This document shows positions 37,429 to 50,300 of a stretch of 64,000 bases of DNA, one piece after another. Under the pieces are notes generated by a model. The model was not told the DNA's origin. It searched no databases and saw only the letters and a program-made list of their open reading frames with translations. Numbering within the stretch: position 1 is the first letter of the stretch; each line of letters opens with the position of its first letter. The stretch is from Omphiscola glabra (Eukaryota; Mollusca; Gastropoda; Lymnaeidae): positions 48,551,013 to 48,615,012 of the forward strand of contig OZ024794.1 in NCBI GenBank assembly GCA_964017045.1. The letters run 5' to 3'. The position numbers and the translations under genes are program-made.

Positions 37429-37698
37429 ATGTTGGTACGGTTAAAGCTGCTCTTCAAAATTTTTTTTTTTAAATGCCTACATTTAGCCCACAAAAATGTG
37501 ACTGTCAAGTTTAGTGAAAAGATTGAGAGTGGTTTAGTAAGTAGATTTAGTGATTTAGCTGGTTTAACAGATAAATGTCATGTTATATTACAATTGTTGG
37601 CCATCACAACCATTAAACAACCATACATATCAAAATATAAAAGTAAACGGACTGCAAGCAGTGCGCCTATTCGTCTTGCTGTTTTTCACCTTAAATAA
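37429..37698 (+). other. Unrecognised ORF fragment, possibly transposon-derived
   Basis: 89 codons; the last 60 (KFSEKIESGLVSRFSDLAGL, then TDKCHVILQLLAITTIKQPY and RTASSAPIRLAVFHLK) have a protein-like composition unlike the AT-rich surroundings. The first part is low-complexity. I do not recognise the family. No introns or partner exons are visible. Confidence 0.3.
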
Positions 37699-37760
37699 TC
37701 AAGAGAGACTCCTCAGATATTTATTGAAAAAAATCATAATAAATGGGGAATAATATTAGT

Positions 37761-37925
37761 CAGCGGTTCTCAACCTGTGGGTCGCGAACCCCACAGGGGT
37801 GGCCTAAGACCATCAGAAAACCGAAATTTATGAAGTAGCAACGAAAACAATTTTATGGTTGGGGTCACCACAACATGAGGAACTGTATTAAAGGGTCGCG
37901 GCATTAGGAAGGTTGAGAACCACTG
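37761..37925. mobile_element. SPIN-like hAT non-autonomous element, copy 2
   Basis: Begins CAGCGGTTCTCAACCTGTGG and ends AGGTTGAGAACCACTG, with flanks ATATTAGT and ATAATAGT (7/8). Contains 'cctaagaccatcagaaaac' and 'ggtcaccacaacatgaggaa', the same blocks as the 14400 copy in opposite orientation. Confidence 0.82.
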
Positions 37926-37929
37926 ATAA

Positions 37930-40900
37930 TAGTGGTCAAATTGAAAACAGCATGTCAGTTTAAAATAAACATTAAATTAAATAAATCTTTTTTCTTTGAT
38001 GTAAAAAAAAAATTAATTAAAACACAAGAATATATAGTTGAAGATTATCCATAAATTCAATGTAATGTAACAGTTACATGCCCATTACATGCCCAATGTG
38101 TTTGTTGCTTTTAAACAGTTATTTTTTGTATCTTAGTCATTAATCTCTCATTTTGACATTTATTTCATATAATTTTTTTTTTTTTCAAAAAGATTAGATC
38201 ACACATAATCTAAATCCTCAAAGGAAAATTAAATTTTTAATTTATTAAGAGCTACTCAATGAAGTAAATTAACATTTCTTATGATAATTCAATGCTCAGA
38301 GTTTTCTGCTCTGATAACAAAAAAAAAATATTTTCATTTTCCTTTTAGAATTAAAAAACAACAACATATGAAAGCAGTTGTGAAAAATATAATACACGAT
38401 AAAATAAACAATTTCATCCCAGATAGACATCTTCAAATTATGTTTGAGTTTTAAAATTGAATGATTAAAGAAATATTAAACCCTTAAGTAATGTTTTAAA
38501 AAATACATAACAAAACAAAATTACACTGAATAAAGTAAAGAAATTGTAGCGTTGTAAATCAAATCCTAATAACTTTTGTTTGAGTTTCATTAGCAAGTGT
38601 CCAAACTGGCGAGCAATTACTTAACCTTCTGTTTATATTTATTCAATCAAATATCCACAATGTGGAGCCAATTTTAATCACAGAACAGCCGCACATTGAA
38701 TCTCTCTTAATCCTAGTTCAATTAAGTTACACAGAATGTATGGACACAAGGTATAAAGGTCCTGGATAAAATTTCCCTCTCTTTTAAACATCTGTAAAGT
38801 CTAATTAAAACTTCTTTAGCTTGCTTATTCAAAATGTTTCATGACCAAGTGCTTATGTAATTCTTATGTGTCTCCATTAAACAGAGACATTCCACTTCAA
38901 TGGTTTATTTTTAAAGGTATTAAACAACCCTTTTAAACAAAATTGTAATTAGATCAAAATAAAATACCACAAAGATAAATATAAAGACTGGCCCCATGAA
39001 GTTTTGAGCAGGAAGTTGGAAAGATGCAGAAATTATTATTTATTTTTACACAGAAGTTTTATTTTATTTTAATAACTTCGATTAACACCAAAAATATATC
39101 TCGTCGTTTTGTTAACATGATAAAGATTTTCGCTACTGAGCTTGGTCTAATGTGATCCCAAATATTTCTCCATGCAAACGAGGAGACGTTGAAGGATAAT
39201 GAAGTTGGACTACAGAGTTGAGAAAACACACCGAAAAGGTTTGAGACCAACCGTAACAATCAGCTTCACAGAAAGGTTTGAGACCACCCTTAACAATCAG
39301 CTTCACCGAAAGGTTTATTGAGGCAGGCTGCTTACCATGATGAAATCTAGGAGAATTTTAGCTAATGATATAACATGTCATTTAACAGGTTGACATGCAT
39401 GAATTTCAACTAGTTTCTTTCATGATTGCTTATATCTTTGCAGTTTTTCTCGATAAATGCGATTTAAAAGCTACACTCAATGTCTCTGAGGTCAATTTTG
39501 TCATACATTCTTTGGTTATTCTTACAAAAATTAACAACTTAAAAATATTAAAATAGTTTTGTTTTATGTTACAAGCCAACACTAACGTTTAGTAACAAAA
39601 TCTATTAAGGTTTTAGTAAAAGCTTAACTTCTCAATAAAAAAAATAAAAACATTATAGATGTACAAGCCTATTGTGATGATATGTTAACATTTCTTTGAT
39701 AGATGTATTAATCCACCATACTTAAAATGAAGCAAAAATAAACTCTAAATTATTTGACTTTTTCCCGATTGCACTTGGTAAAAAATGATTATTTTAATTT
39801 TTTTTTATTAACATGACGGAACTAGCCAGTACTGCACATATAGTCATATCGACTATTTTACTTTTATATGCTGGAAGCCAACAAGAGATTTAAAACTGAA
39901 ATGCAATATGACCATTAAACATCATGCACACATAAATCAAAAAGACCAACTCTCGAATCCAATGTTTAATCAAATATGTCTACATTGTAATGCTTTTACC
40001 AGCAACAAAACCTAGGAAAATATTGAAACTCATTTCTTAAGGTTTCAGCCTACATTATGAGGCAATTAAACAAGAGTTATACGGTAATATGATGGTTGGA
40101 GTCTTCAGTATATTGTAAATAACTTTATCTCTATAGCTTAATAAGCCTTACAAATGTAAAGGAAAACTGTGTAAAAGGATTAATGACTTTATTATTTTTA
40201 TGCCTTAAAAGATCATGTCTGATGTATAAAAAGTTCTAGCAGTTACATCGCATAATCTAAGCCAGTGGTACTCAACACTTTTTGCAGTTGCTAATAGCAA
40301 AAAAGTTTTAGGAGCATTGTAAAATGCTCTCACATCAATCTCTCATCACTCCATCTTAAACAAAATACAGCCATCGTATCACAATTTATTTAGTACAAGT
40401 CTTCTCTAATTCATACATTTAAGCCCATATTAAGGTAGAAGCGAATCAACCAAAGCATACAAACCATAGCCAAACAACCAACCCCAATCAGTTAACATTC
40501 TATTTTGTGCATGAGTCGGTAACATGAGGATCATGGGCATCACCTGGGCTGCTGATACATCACTGTCCACACCAAAGTCAATAATATCTGATTAATGACA
40601 GCGATACTAAAATTATAGCTGGCAACATTGAAGTGCTGCTGAACCCTTCTTTGGAATATTTACCTGATCTACAATTATTTACTTTGAGCAGTTGAAACAC
40701 GTACACAAAACACTTACAGATAATTTTTTAAAATACCATTAAAATATGTGCCATGTTTTCATTCAAAATTCATTCACATCTAGCATACATGAACTTACAG
40801 ATGCTATTTAAAAAAAAAAACAATTCCTTCAGTCTAGCACGCATGCATTGGCAGATGCTGAGGACCCCTGGTCTTTATATTGTTATCATGGCAATGCCAC

Positions 40901-41371
40901 CTTTGAAAGCAGAAATACCACACACAATAAGCTAGCTTATTTAAATAAATTATTTAATTTTCAACCTTATTTAAATTTAATTTGCAAAATTGTAATCTGG
41001 ATTTATTAATCATAATTGTTAACTTCAGCACCATTTATAAATAGATTCAGGCAGTGCCAAAATGTAGTCAATAGTTGAGCTTTCCAATCAAGTAAGATTA
41101 GAAAACTCATGGACAGTGCAGACATGTCATTCAATAATTATCTGAACACTGTTCTTAATATTATTATAGATTTGCTCATGAAGAGATTGCATTAAGGTGA
41201 ATGAACTACAATATAGGAATACTACTGTAAGTTTAGTATTGATGCTGATCAACTGATTAAGTAAACACAAGAATATGAACACTAATATAACAATATAATG
41301 TAGTAAAATTATTATTTTAAAAAAACTGATGTCGAATAGATAATTTGGTCAAACAAAATTTGTTCTTCCAT
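37930..41371. other. AT-rich intergenic DNA
   Basis: No gene or transposon recognised. There is a two-unit direct repeat of 'gaaaggtttgagacca' type near 39234-39318. A TTTATT at 41002-41007 is a possible minus-strand poly(A) signal (AATAAA) for the GPAT-like gene that ends at 41372. Confidence 0.45.
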
Positions 41372-44300
41372 TTAATCAACTTTTAGAATTTTACTGTACT
41401 GTTCTTGTGGGAGTTCTTTCATGGACTCTTTTACAGTGTCACGTTTCAATCCTCCATCCCTTTTGAAAATGCAGGGAAAATAAACAATAGATAATTTAAA
41501 TGCAGAATTATCAAATTTTTACGTATGAGATTAGAACTTTATGATAAAAAAAAGTTTAATTTTCTAAGCGGGTAAAGTAAAAGAGTGAGAAAATCACAAA
41601 ATAATTTGAGCTTAAAAAAATAATTTCCATTTTAAATAATACTTAATTTATTACTTAAATCCTGCAGATCTTTATTCACTTGGTAAAGATGTTTTACAAT
41701 AATTTCTCAAAAAGAGTTTTCATTTTCCCCAATTTCTAATCTAGCCCTTTCTTGTTGCTTTATCACAAAAGAATAGATTTAATTTTAACTATTCCAAAAA
41801 ATAAGCATTAGATGTAGCAGGAATGATATCCTTTTGCTAGCTTATTTATCGAGGAGTATTTTCTTTGCTAGACATAATTTACTGGAAGTAAGACTATAGA
41901 TGCAGTGTGAGTAATATATCCCATACTTATGCTTAAACTACAGCAGGGTGAAAAATTTAAAAAAATTATTTTGTATCACTAAAATCTATCATGTCGTTGA
42001 GTTGAATCTACTGCTGTTAATGCCGTACAATTTTGTTAAAACTTAGCACCTAAAAAGAAATAAATGAATTTTTATAAAGAAAATATCAAATTATTCAATA
42101 AAGATTTACCAGTCCATATCCACAAGTCCACCTTGCCTTGCAATCTCTGATTTCACACGGTTGGCAAAAGCAACAGCATCCTCGTGTTCCTATAATTTAA
42201 AAGAATTAATGTGAATGATAACAACATTAAAGAGTAGCACACTTTAAGCTTTGCACTTAATTCTCTCAAAATCAAGTATTAGAGCTTGTAATCCTCAGAA
42301 GAGGAATAAGTTAAATAACTATTAATATTTTTTTAAACAAATCTCTTAAGATTTCATCAGGTAGTGGAATTTATGGATTTTTGCTCTCTCTCTCTCTCTC
42401 TCAGTAAAGAATGGTTAAATTATAATTCTAAAAATATAAAATGACAGTTTTTAATTGGGTTAAAATATAAACAATCTTTTTTTCAAGGATGACATTTGAA
42501 TTAGTTTAAACATTGTGCAAGTCTCAAGAGATAAATTTATTTAATGTAAAAGGTAAGACTTGAAAAGCAATTTTGTTAAAATGTTGAAAATCATTTTAAA
42601 AAAGAAGCATAATTTGTTTTACTAAAGAAATTAAAACAATTGATGTTTTGCCATAACAAAATAAGTTTAAAATAAGCTATATATATAGTTTTAAAATAGG
42701 CACAATTAAAATGGGTTAACATCTGTTTACAACGATAAACTTACATGCTTAGTCATTGGTGGGAGATACCAGACATCACAAACTAATGCCCAACTTGTCA
42801 TTATCTGAAGCAAATGCTGTGTCCAGTTGTGTTTGCTACTATTCCAGAAAGCATCTCCAAAACGTGGGTCGTACTGAAATTCAACAGAGCAGTAAAAGCA
42901 TAACATTTTTAACACAAGGAAATAAACTTGTTTGTAGCAGAAAGAAATATAAACTTCCAATTTTAAAATACACATTGTTATATAAACCACTTGACAGTTT
43001 ATGTAAGGCATAACTTAAAGAAATACTTTTAAAGTGTTGTACGTTCTTGAAAAAGCCTGAGAATCAATGTAATATTTCAATACTCAGATATGAAATAATT
43101 GTAAATCTTTACAAAGGAATTCCATTGATTAGACCTACTTTGATAGCCACAGGATATATTGTTGAGCTGACTTCAAAACTCCCCTTTTTAAACATCATAA
43201 CAGATGTATTGTTGATGCATGTTCCTACAAAGATACAAAGAATGGGAAGAGTAATTACAGGGAAAAATGAATAAACTTTGGATATAAAAAGTTTCATGAA
43301 GACATCCAAGGCTTGAATGGTGTGGGAAGTATTGTTCCTAACTATGATGTACGATTTGATTATATTTGCTTTAGAGAAATATTTTATTTTTAAAAATTCA
43401 GATGAGGTGTATCCCACAGTTACATTTACTTTGGTTCCAAGTGACCAGTTCAGTCAAAGGACTCCCAGTTACTATTACACATGGCCAAGCATTGTAAACT
43501 CTTATTGATTTACTTTATTTTATATGAGTGTCCATAAGCCCCCAAGCCTGTACAACAGATATCTATCTTATAGGAGCATAAAATAAAATAAATTGAAATT
43601 AGAAAAAAAGCATTAATTTAACAAGTAAGGACGTTATTTACAAAACCTAACTATTAACTTAATATTTATTTTTTAAGAAAAAGCTGTTGTTTTTTAAAAT
43701 AAAGAATCAATGTCCATTTAGCCTATTTTCTGTAAACTTATTATAGTCTAATGACTACCACAAGCTGCAAATCGGGGAAGGAAGAGGAGTGTTGGAATCA
43801 AACAGGAGTATTGAAAATCATACAGCTGTTTTGTGAGTTCTAAAAATAGATTTCAAAGGCCCTCTCAGATCCTATAAAATATGTCAAAATCTAATTTTGC
43901 TGTGCTGAACAGTTGAGACTGCATGGTTATTAAAAAAAACTAGTTTTCTACATTTTTGCACTCGCCACGGTTAGACGAAGGAAATTATTATGTCACAAAA
44001 TTACGACTTACAGCACCAAAGCAAATAAAAGCAAAGATTGAATAAAATTTCACTAGGGCGAATTTGCTAAAAGGGTAGCATGGGGTAAAAAGCCCACCTG
44101 TTCTTAAAAACCTTCATAATTTAATATTTTAATTTTGAGGTATTTAAGACCAACAGGACAAATGCTATTTAAAGACACAAAGTTAAAGGCAAAAATCATA
44201 AATAAGTAAAAATGTATTTTGTAAAATCTCTTTACCCTTACATTCAGGGTATAAGGCCCACAAAGAAGGGGTAAAGGCCCAGTATTTTTTGTTTGCTAGT

Positions 44301-47300
44301 CACTGTCATCGCTATTGCAATTTTGGCACAGATAATTTGGTAGACCTTCATCTTCAGATCTCTCATGTATTTTTTCTTTCCTTACCCTTAGCCAGAGACA
44401 CTAGCTTTATTGGCATTTCTTTTCTATAATTGTTTATCTAACAAAGCTTTCTTAAAAGGAGGTTGAGGTTGATGCCCCCAACACTAACTTGTTATAAAGG
44501 CTCAGAAGATAAGGAAGGAGCAGATTCAGTGACTTGAGCAGCTTTAGTAAAATCTATGTTGACTGAAGTAATCGTTTGGTTGATTTGCTCTGGAATGTTG
44601 GATACTTTGCATGAAGTCCTCATTATTAAAAATATCTGGATTAAAAATATCTGGATTAAAAATATCTGGATTAAAAGACAAAAGGTCAAAGGTCACACTA
44701 ACAAAATCCCTTTATAGCAATACAAAGAGTGACAGTTTTATTATAATCTTGTGTGGAAAAATCCAGCCCATGTTCCTTGGCATAGTCAATTGCTGTGTTT
44801 TGTGGGTGTTATCATAGTGTTATGTCCATCCAATATGATGATCTGTGGGTCCTCTTTAGCCGGCTGACAAATTTAGTAAAATATTCATGCAAAACCATAA
44901 ACTACTTGCTATCAGACCATCCATCATAAGTGCATGATCCATTGGCTTCTGCTGGACCATTTTTCCAAAGTTGTGGGTCGCATCTTTTTCTGCGGAAAAT
45001 TAACATTGGTGGAATCTACACTCCAGCCCCAGTAAAGGCGCAAATAACAGTGACTGTTTTCCTCTTTTCAACACTTGTTATTTTGCTGACTGTTCTTTTG
45101 CCCTTTTCTGCTAAAATTTTGGAGGTTTCTAAACACAGGTTATTCCAGTCTCATCCACATTCCAAATCTTGCTAGCAGAGAATTCCCCAGATTCCAAAAT
45201 TTAACGGTAGCATAAAAAAAGTGATCTTGGATCTTATTGAAAACAACTGCTCTTAAAATGCTTACTGTTTCTGGTGTCCTTATTGAAATGCTTGGATTAC
45301 TCTTTAGGAAGTCAGACAACCAGTTAGCACTGCAAGCCCAGTTCCCTTATTAAATCTGTGCTGCACACCTAGTTGATCAACTAGATCTAAAGCTTGTTTC
45401 TCTATATTTCTCACAGTGAGCCAAACAAAAATGGTTCTATACTTTTAATTTTTGCTGTAAGAGACAATTCATACTCTTCATTTAAATTGGTCCTAAACCT
45501 TCATAGAGAATTTTTTTCCAGTATTTTCCATCTCTGTGTCTGAGAAATGTTTTCTTGTATATGCCATATCTTTCTGCAGGAGCCTTGAGACCGTGTCCTT
45601 CCTGCAGAGCTTTCTGAAGGACCTTTGTTCCATAATTTTCCCTTTCAGTTTTTCCAACGTAAGTTTGCGACGGGCAAACCAATAAACAAATTAAAATCTT
45701 TATTTTAACCAAGTTAAAAACTTTCATTCAACAGAAATGATTATTTACAATGAAATCAATTATTTTAAACTTGCATTCATTATATTGGAAAGGGTGGGTT
45801 AAAATCCACATGATGGGCTTTTTAAGCTGATAATAAATGGGCATCTTACTCCTAATCAAGTCAACTTAGTAATGCCCCTTCTGTTTCACTCAAAGTAATG
45901 GTTAGAATACTTCGAAATCAATAATTTTACTGGATTGAAGTATATATTTACGTCAGCTTGTTAAATTAACAAACTTACACTTTATTTAAAATTTACTTTA
46001 AAAATGCTTTAAAAGTTTTTAAAATTCATTAAAATGTACCTGTTTGGACGAGAACTCCCACTTTTGCTTACATGTAAAGCTAAAGAAAGGAGAGTTCACT
46101 GAATGAAAATGTTGGATTGGATTTGCTTTAATTTTCACATTTTTGGGGGTGGTGTCTAACCCAATACAGGGCTTTTTACCCCATGCTACCCTAATCTTAC
46201 TGTTGCCGTGCCTAGTGAGTTCATTAAGAAAACACAAAGCGACAATAAGACCATCATTACAAAAATAAGGTGTTGCTATTTTTAAAGACTTAAATATTTA
46301 GACACCCCCTCGGCTCACCCATACACAAAAGCTCTCAAATCAACACCACCCCCTTTTCCTTACATGACATACATAATATAATTATATATGGTCCCCAAAC
46401 AATCATATTTTTTTATCCATTCACCGCTGGATGCAGACAGCAGCAAAAATATACAACTAAAAATTTAATTTTTAATATTTTTAATCAGAAAAAATACTGA
46501 AATGTATATTTTAATCCCGGGCCCTCTTAAAATCAAAATTCTGACAGGTCTTGGGGTACAATTGTAAAAGAAATCTCAAAATCTTACATTGTATGCCAAA
46601 ATCATAAGAGTTAACAGGCCTGGATAGTGCCTACATTAGTATAATATTCCATTTGGTTATTATATTTATAGGTAATATTCAGTGAAAAGCCTCTTGTTTG
46701 AAAACAAATATGGCTCTTTGCTAAATAAATGTTTGTTGTTGATCGTGAAGCTCATCTAGATGACCAGCTCTGATACAGTTGTCTTCTCTTAATTAACAGA
46801 AATTAACAAATGAATAGTGTTTTTTATTACTTACCTTCAGGGAAAATAAGAATTGGTAGTTTGTTTTTATCTTCTATATGAGATTTTAACCTGCAAGAGT
46901 GATGAAAATTAATAACAATAACCATTAACTGTCCATTTTGTAATGCTACTTTTATTTAGCCCTACTGCTTTGATTATTTTGAAACCAATTTTTTTTAAAA
47001 CTATTTTTTAATAAGTGTGTTGTTGTTTAGGAATTATTTAAAGGCACATGCTCTATTCAACAATTAAAAACTGATATCTAAATGAGAATTAATTATAGAA
47101 ATTATAAAAAAATGTTAAATAACTTAGGAGTAGAATCCCTTGTTAAGAAAGAACTTCTTGAGTGAGCTGCACTGCAGTTACTTTTAAGAAAAATATTTAT
47201 AAATATGTTGAATTAAAATATATTCTTCCAGGAACTTTGTGTTGCTCTTAACCCTATTGGATAACGTCTGGGAGTCTGTGGAAGAATGACTATATTCTTT

Positions 47301-50300
47301 CCCTGGACAAACGTCAGAGCAGTAACAAATATTTTTAACTTTAAAAAAAATGAATAAAATATATGTATATATTTTTTAAAGTTTGACATCTCATACCATA
47401 AAGACATTTAGAGGCAAATATCTTACCAAAAAAGTGACTCACCTTTTAGCAACTAGGCCTCTGTCTTTTGTCTCAGACCTTTCAAACCATATGTGAGCAG
47501 TGGCACGTGCAAGAGATCTTTGTAAAACTCCAAGGAAACCACCATGTGTTTGACCAATCTATTCAGTTAATTATGTTGAGTAAACCAAGATGATATCAAT
47601 AAATTAATCTATTGTAAAAAAACATATTTGCAAATGATAATTTTAACTGATTAAATTAGGCTTGAATAAAGAATATAATACATAGCTTACATTAAAATGT
47701 ATTATTTAGGCCAAACCGTCTTACCATAGCGTAACAATTGTCACAAGATAAAATAATAACATCTATAGGGGAGGTATGATTAGCAACACAGATTCCATTC
47801 TTTGCCATGTTCTCCCTTAAAATAATGAAAGGAAAATAGATAAGCAAATTTCAAAGACAGAAAACTACTCTGAGATTTGAAATTGAATATATAAAAACCA
47901 AATGAAGATAAGACAGTGTTCACAACATCAAGAGAAAAATGGACCATAAGGTAGTTCAAAGACACTTTAATTTCCCATTTCCTTTTCAATGTTAACAGTG
48001 CCAGAGTAAATCATCAAATCTAATCCAATTCATTTAGTACTGCTGAACAGCCCTCTTAGATTTGCATTATTCTCATATTTGTCAATATAGTGTTTTTCTC
48101 TAAATATTAATGTTAAAATAATTTGATAAATCAACAAGTAATTGACATGTAAATTTTAAGTTAAAAATGGATGTGTAGCAATTAATCAAATGCAAGTAAC
48201 ACAACTGCCTCACAGTATATTGTCAATCCCTTTACTAGAGCAAAATGTGATCAATGTCAACAGTTGCTTTTTTTTGCTATGTTATAAATATATGGTGTTT
48301 CTTATTCAAAAGTGGAAAAGCTGTTAGGAGTTTAAAAGGTTGCTGGTGCAATTTGTCACTATGTCATTTGTCTTAACAGCTACCAATACAGGATGGCTAA
48401 ATGGTGCTTGTTTTTTTTTTTTTTAAACAACTGAACAAGATGTCACTATGATCGTCATGAAGACATCATATTCTAAAAGTTCTTTGTGGAGATATATTCA
48501 AATCCTATTTGGTTCAACATCGCACCCCAATGTATTGATTTTCAAGCAATTTCAAGACCATTGGCACAACATAGACAAGTTAAATTTCACAGTCAAAACA
48601 TGTGAATAAGAATATATTAATTGGAAATCTGTTGATGCTGAAAAATCAAGCTTTTGAGTTTGTATTAGCAATGATGCAAAATGAGTCATTTGCTCTACCA
48701 CGTGATGACTATCTTGAACTTTTAGTTTTAGAGCTAACACTAAAAGAACCCCACATATTTGTGCTCCTGGTGCCTACCACCATGTCCATTGGATGTCAAA
48801 TCTGCTCTTTGTGCTGAAAATGTACATGTTCTGAAACAAGTTTCAACTGACAAACAAAAAGAAGAATTCTTATTTGTTCAGATACTTCTGATGCTCCTTT
48901 AATTATCTCAGTCATATTAGAAGCTGCCTCCTTAAGTATCCCAAGAGGTTGCAGGAGGCAATATTAACATTTCTTGGACAAAATTAGAGAAGGGGAAATT
49001 AAAAACAGAGAATTACCAGGATATCTTTAGAAGAAAATAATCAAACTGTTGAAAACAAAATAAATCAAAATCATACCATAGCCAAAGCAAAAATAGCTAT
49101 CAAGACAGCCTGGAGAAATATATGGGTATTGACAACCGCAGACTTAGAACTATGGAAAGATGGACCTAGAGCATGGTCACTACTAAGTAATCTCTGCAGT
49201 GAAAGATGGACCTAGAGCATGGTCCCTACTAAGTAACCTCTGCAGTGAAAGGCAGAAATCCAAACCAAAACCCAATGTACTATAACAATGAAAAAATATA
49301 CGAAGATCAAAACAAAGCAAAAATATTTAAGAAACACTTTGCCACAATCAAGGCAATGAAAAAAAAAAACAGTGACCGATCCCTAATAAATGACTTAAGT
49401 GTCCAAAGAGAGAGCTCCTTATGGAAGCATTGCCCAAAAAATCTGGGAAAATGCTGTATTAGCACCAATGTAAAAAAAATATTTTTAAAACTTTAAAAAA
49501 AAGAATTGATATCAAAGATGATTTAAAACTCACTATAAAGTAGAAAACAAATTACAATTTCTTAAATGCTATACGCAAATCTTGCGCCATCCCATTCAAT
49601 TTATTATCTTGCGACTGGTATGTAAAGATTCACAAAAGGTAGTCATTACCTGTTATGAAATGTGATTACACCTGAGAATGCTCTACAAAGAATCCTGAAG
49701 CTCATCAAGGTGACATATTTGTTTAATTTTCGCTTGAAACTGAAGAAGAAAAATAAGAAAATTCTTAAAAAGCAGAGTGGTTTGTTATAAGTTAAATTTT
49801 ATAACCAAAAGTGAGATAAAAATATAAAAATGTTTACTTAATATTGTAATAATTGTAGCAAGCTTAATACTAATGTACATGGCTTTTAAACACTACCTGC
49901 TTTCTTTCAAATAACCAATAAATGCAGTTGACACAACCAACCACATGATGCCAATGAAAGCGATTGTAATTCTGCAAGAAAACAAAACAAATCACTCTCA
50001 GTAAAAATGCCCATTAAATTTCTTTTCTTGTGCCCACAGTGTTGAACATTTTTTTTCTCTCTTTCTAAAAAAAAAAAATAAACATTATATTCAGGTGAAG
50101 TCTTATTTATTCCCAGCAATAAAAGTTATAATTAAGTTACAAAATAACTTAAAATCACTGTGACTCGTTGAACCCGCGACCCCACTTTATCATTCTGTGA
50201 GTTAAAAATCCACACCCCATCAGACCGATATTTCGGTCTCCCATACCTTAACGAAGATAGACCGTCTGCATATAAAAATGTGTTGTATATAATGAGTTCA

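Noticed and set aside
27150..41371. Search for exons 2-10 of a second APMAP-like gene after the orphan exon 1
   Set aside because: None of the landmark segments (YAGTFD, NDMVISPDG, FPNGLEW, PGLPDNIR) is visible on either strand.
50150..50245. Possible tRNA gene on the minus strand
   Set aside because: A 'gcgggttcaacgagtc' B-box-like piece and a 'ggtctgatgg' A-box-like piece are present, but no cloverleaf with pairing acceptor and anticodon stems can be drawn; at best a tRNA-derived relic.
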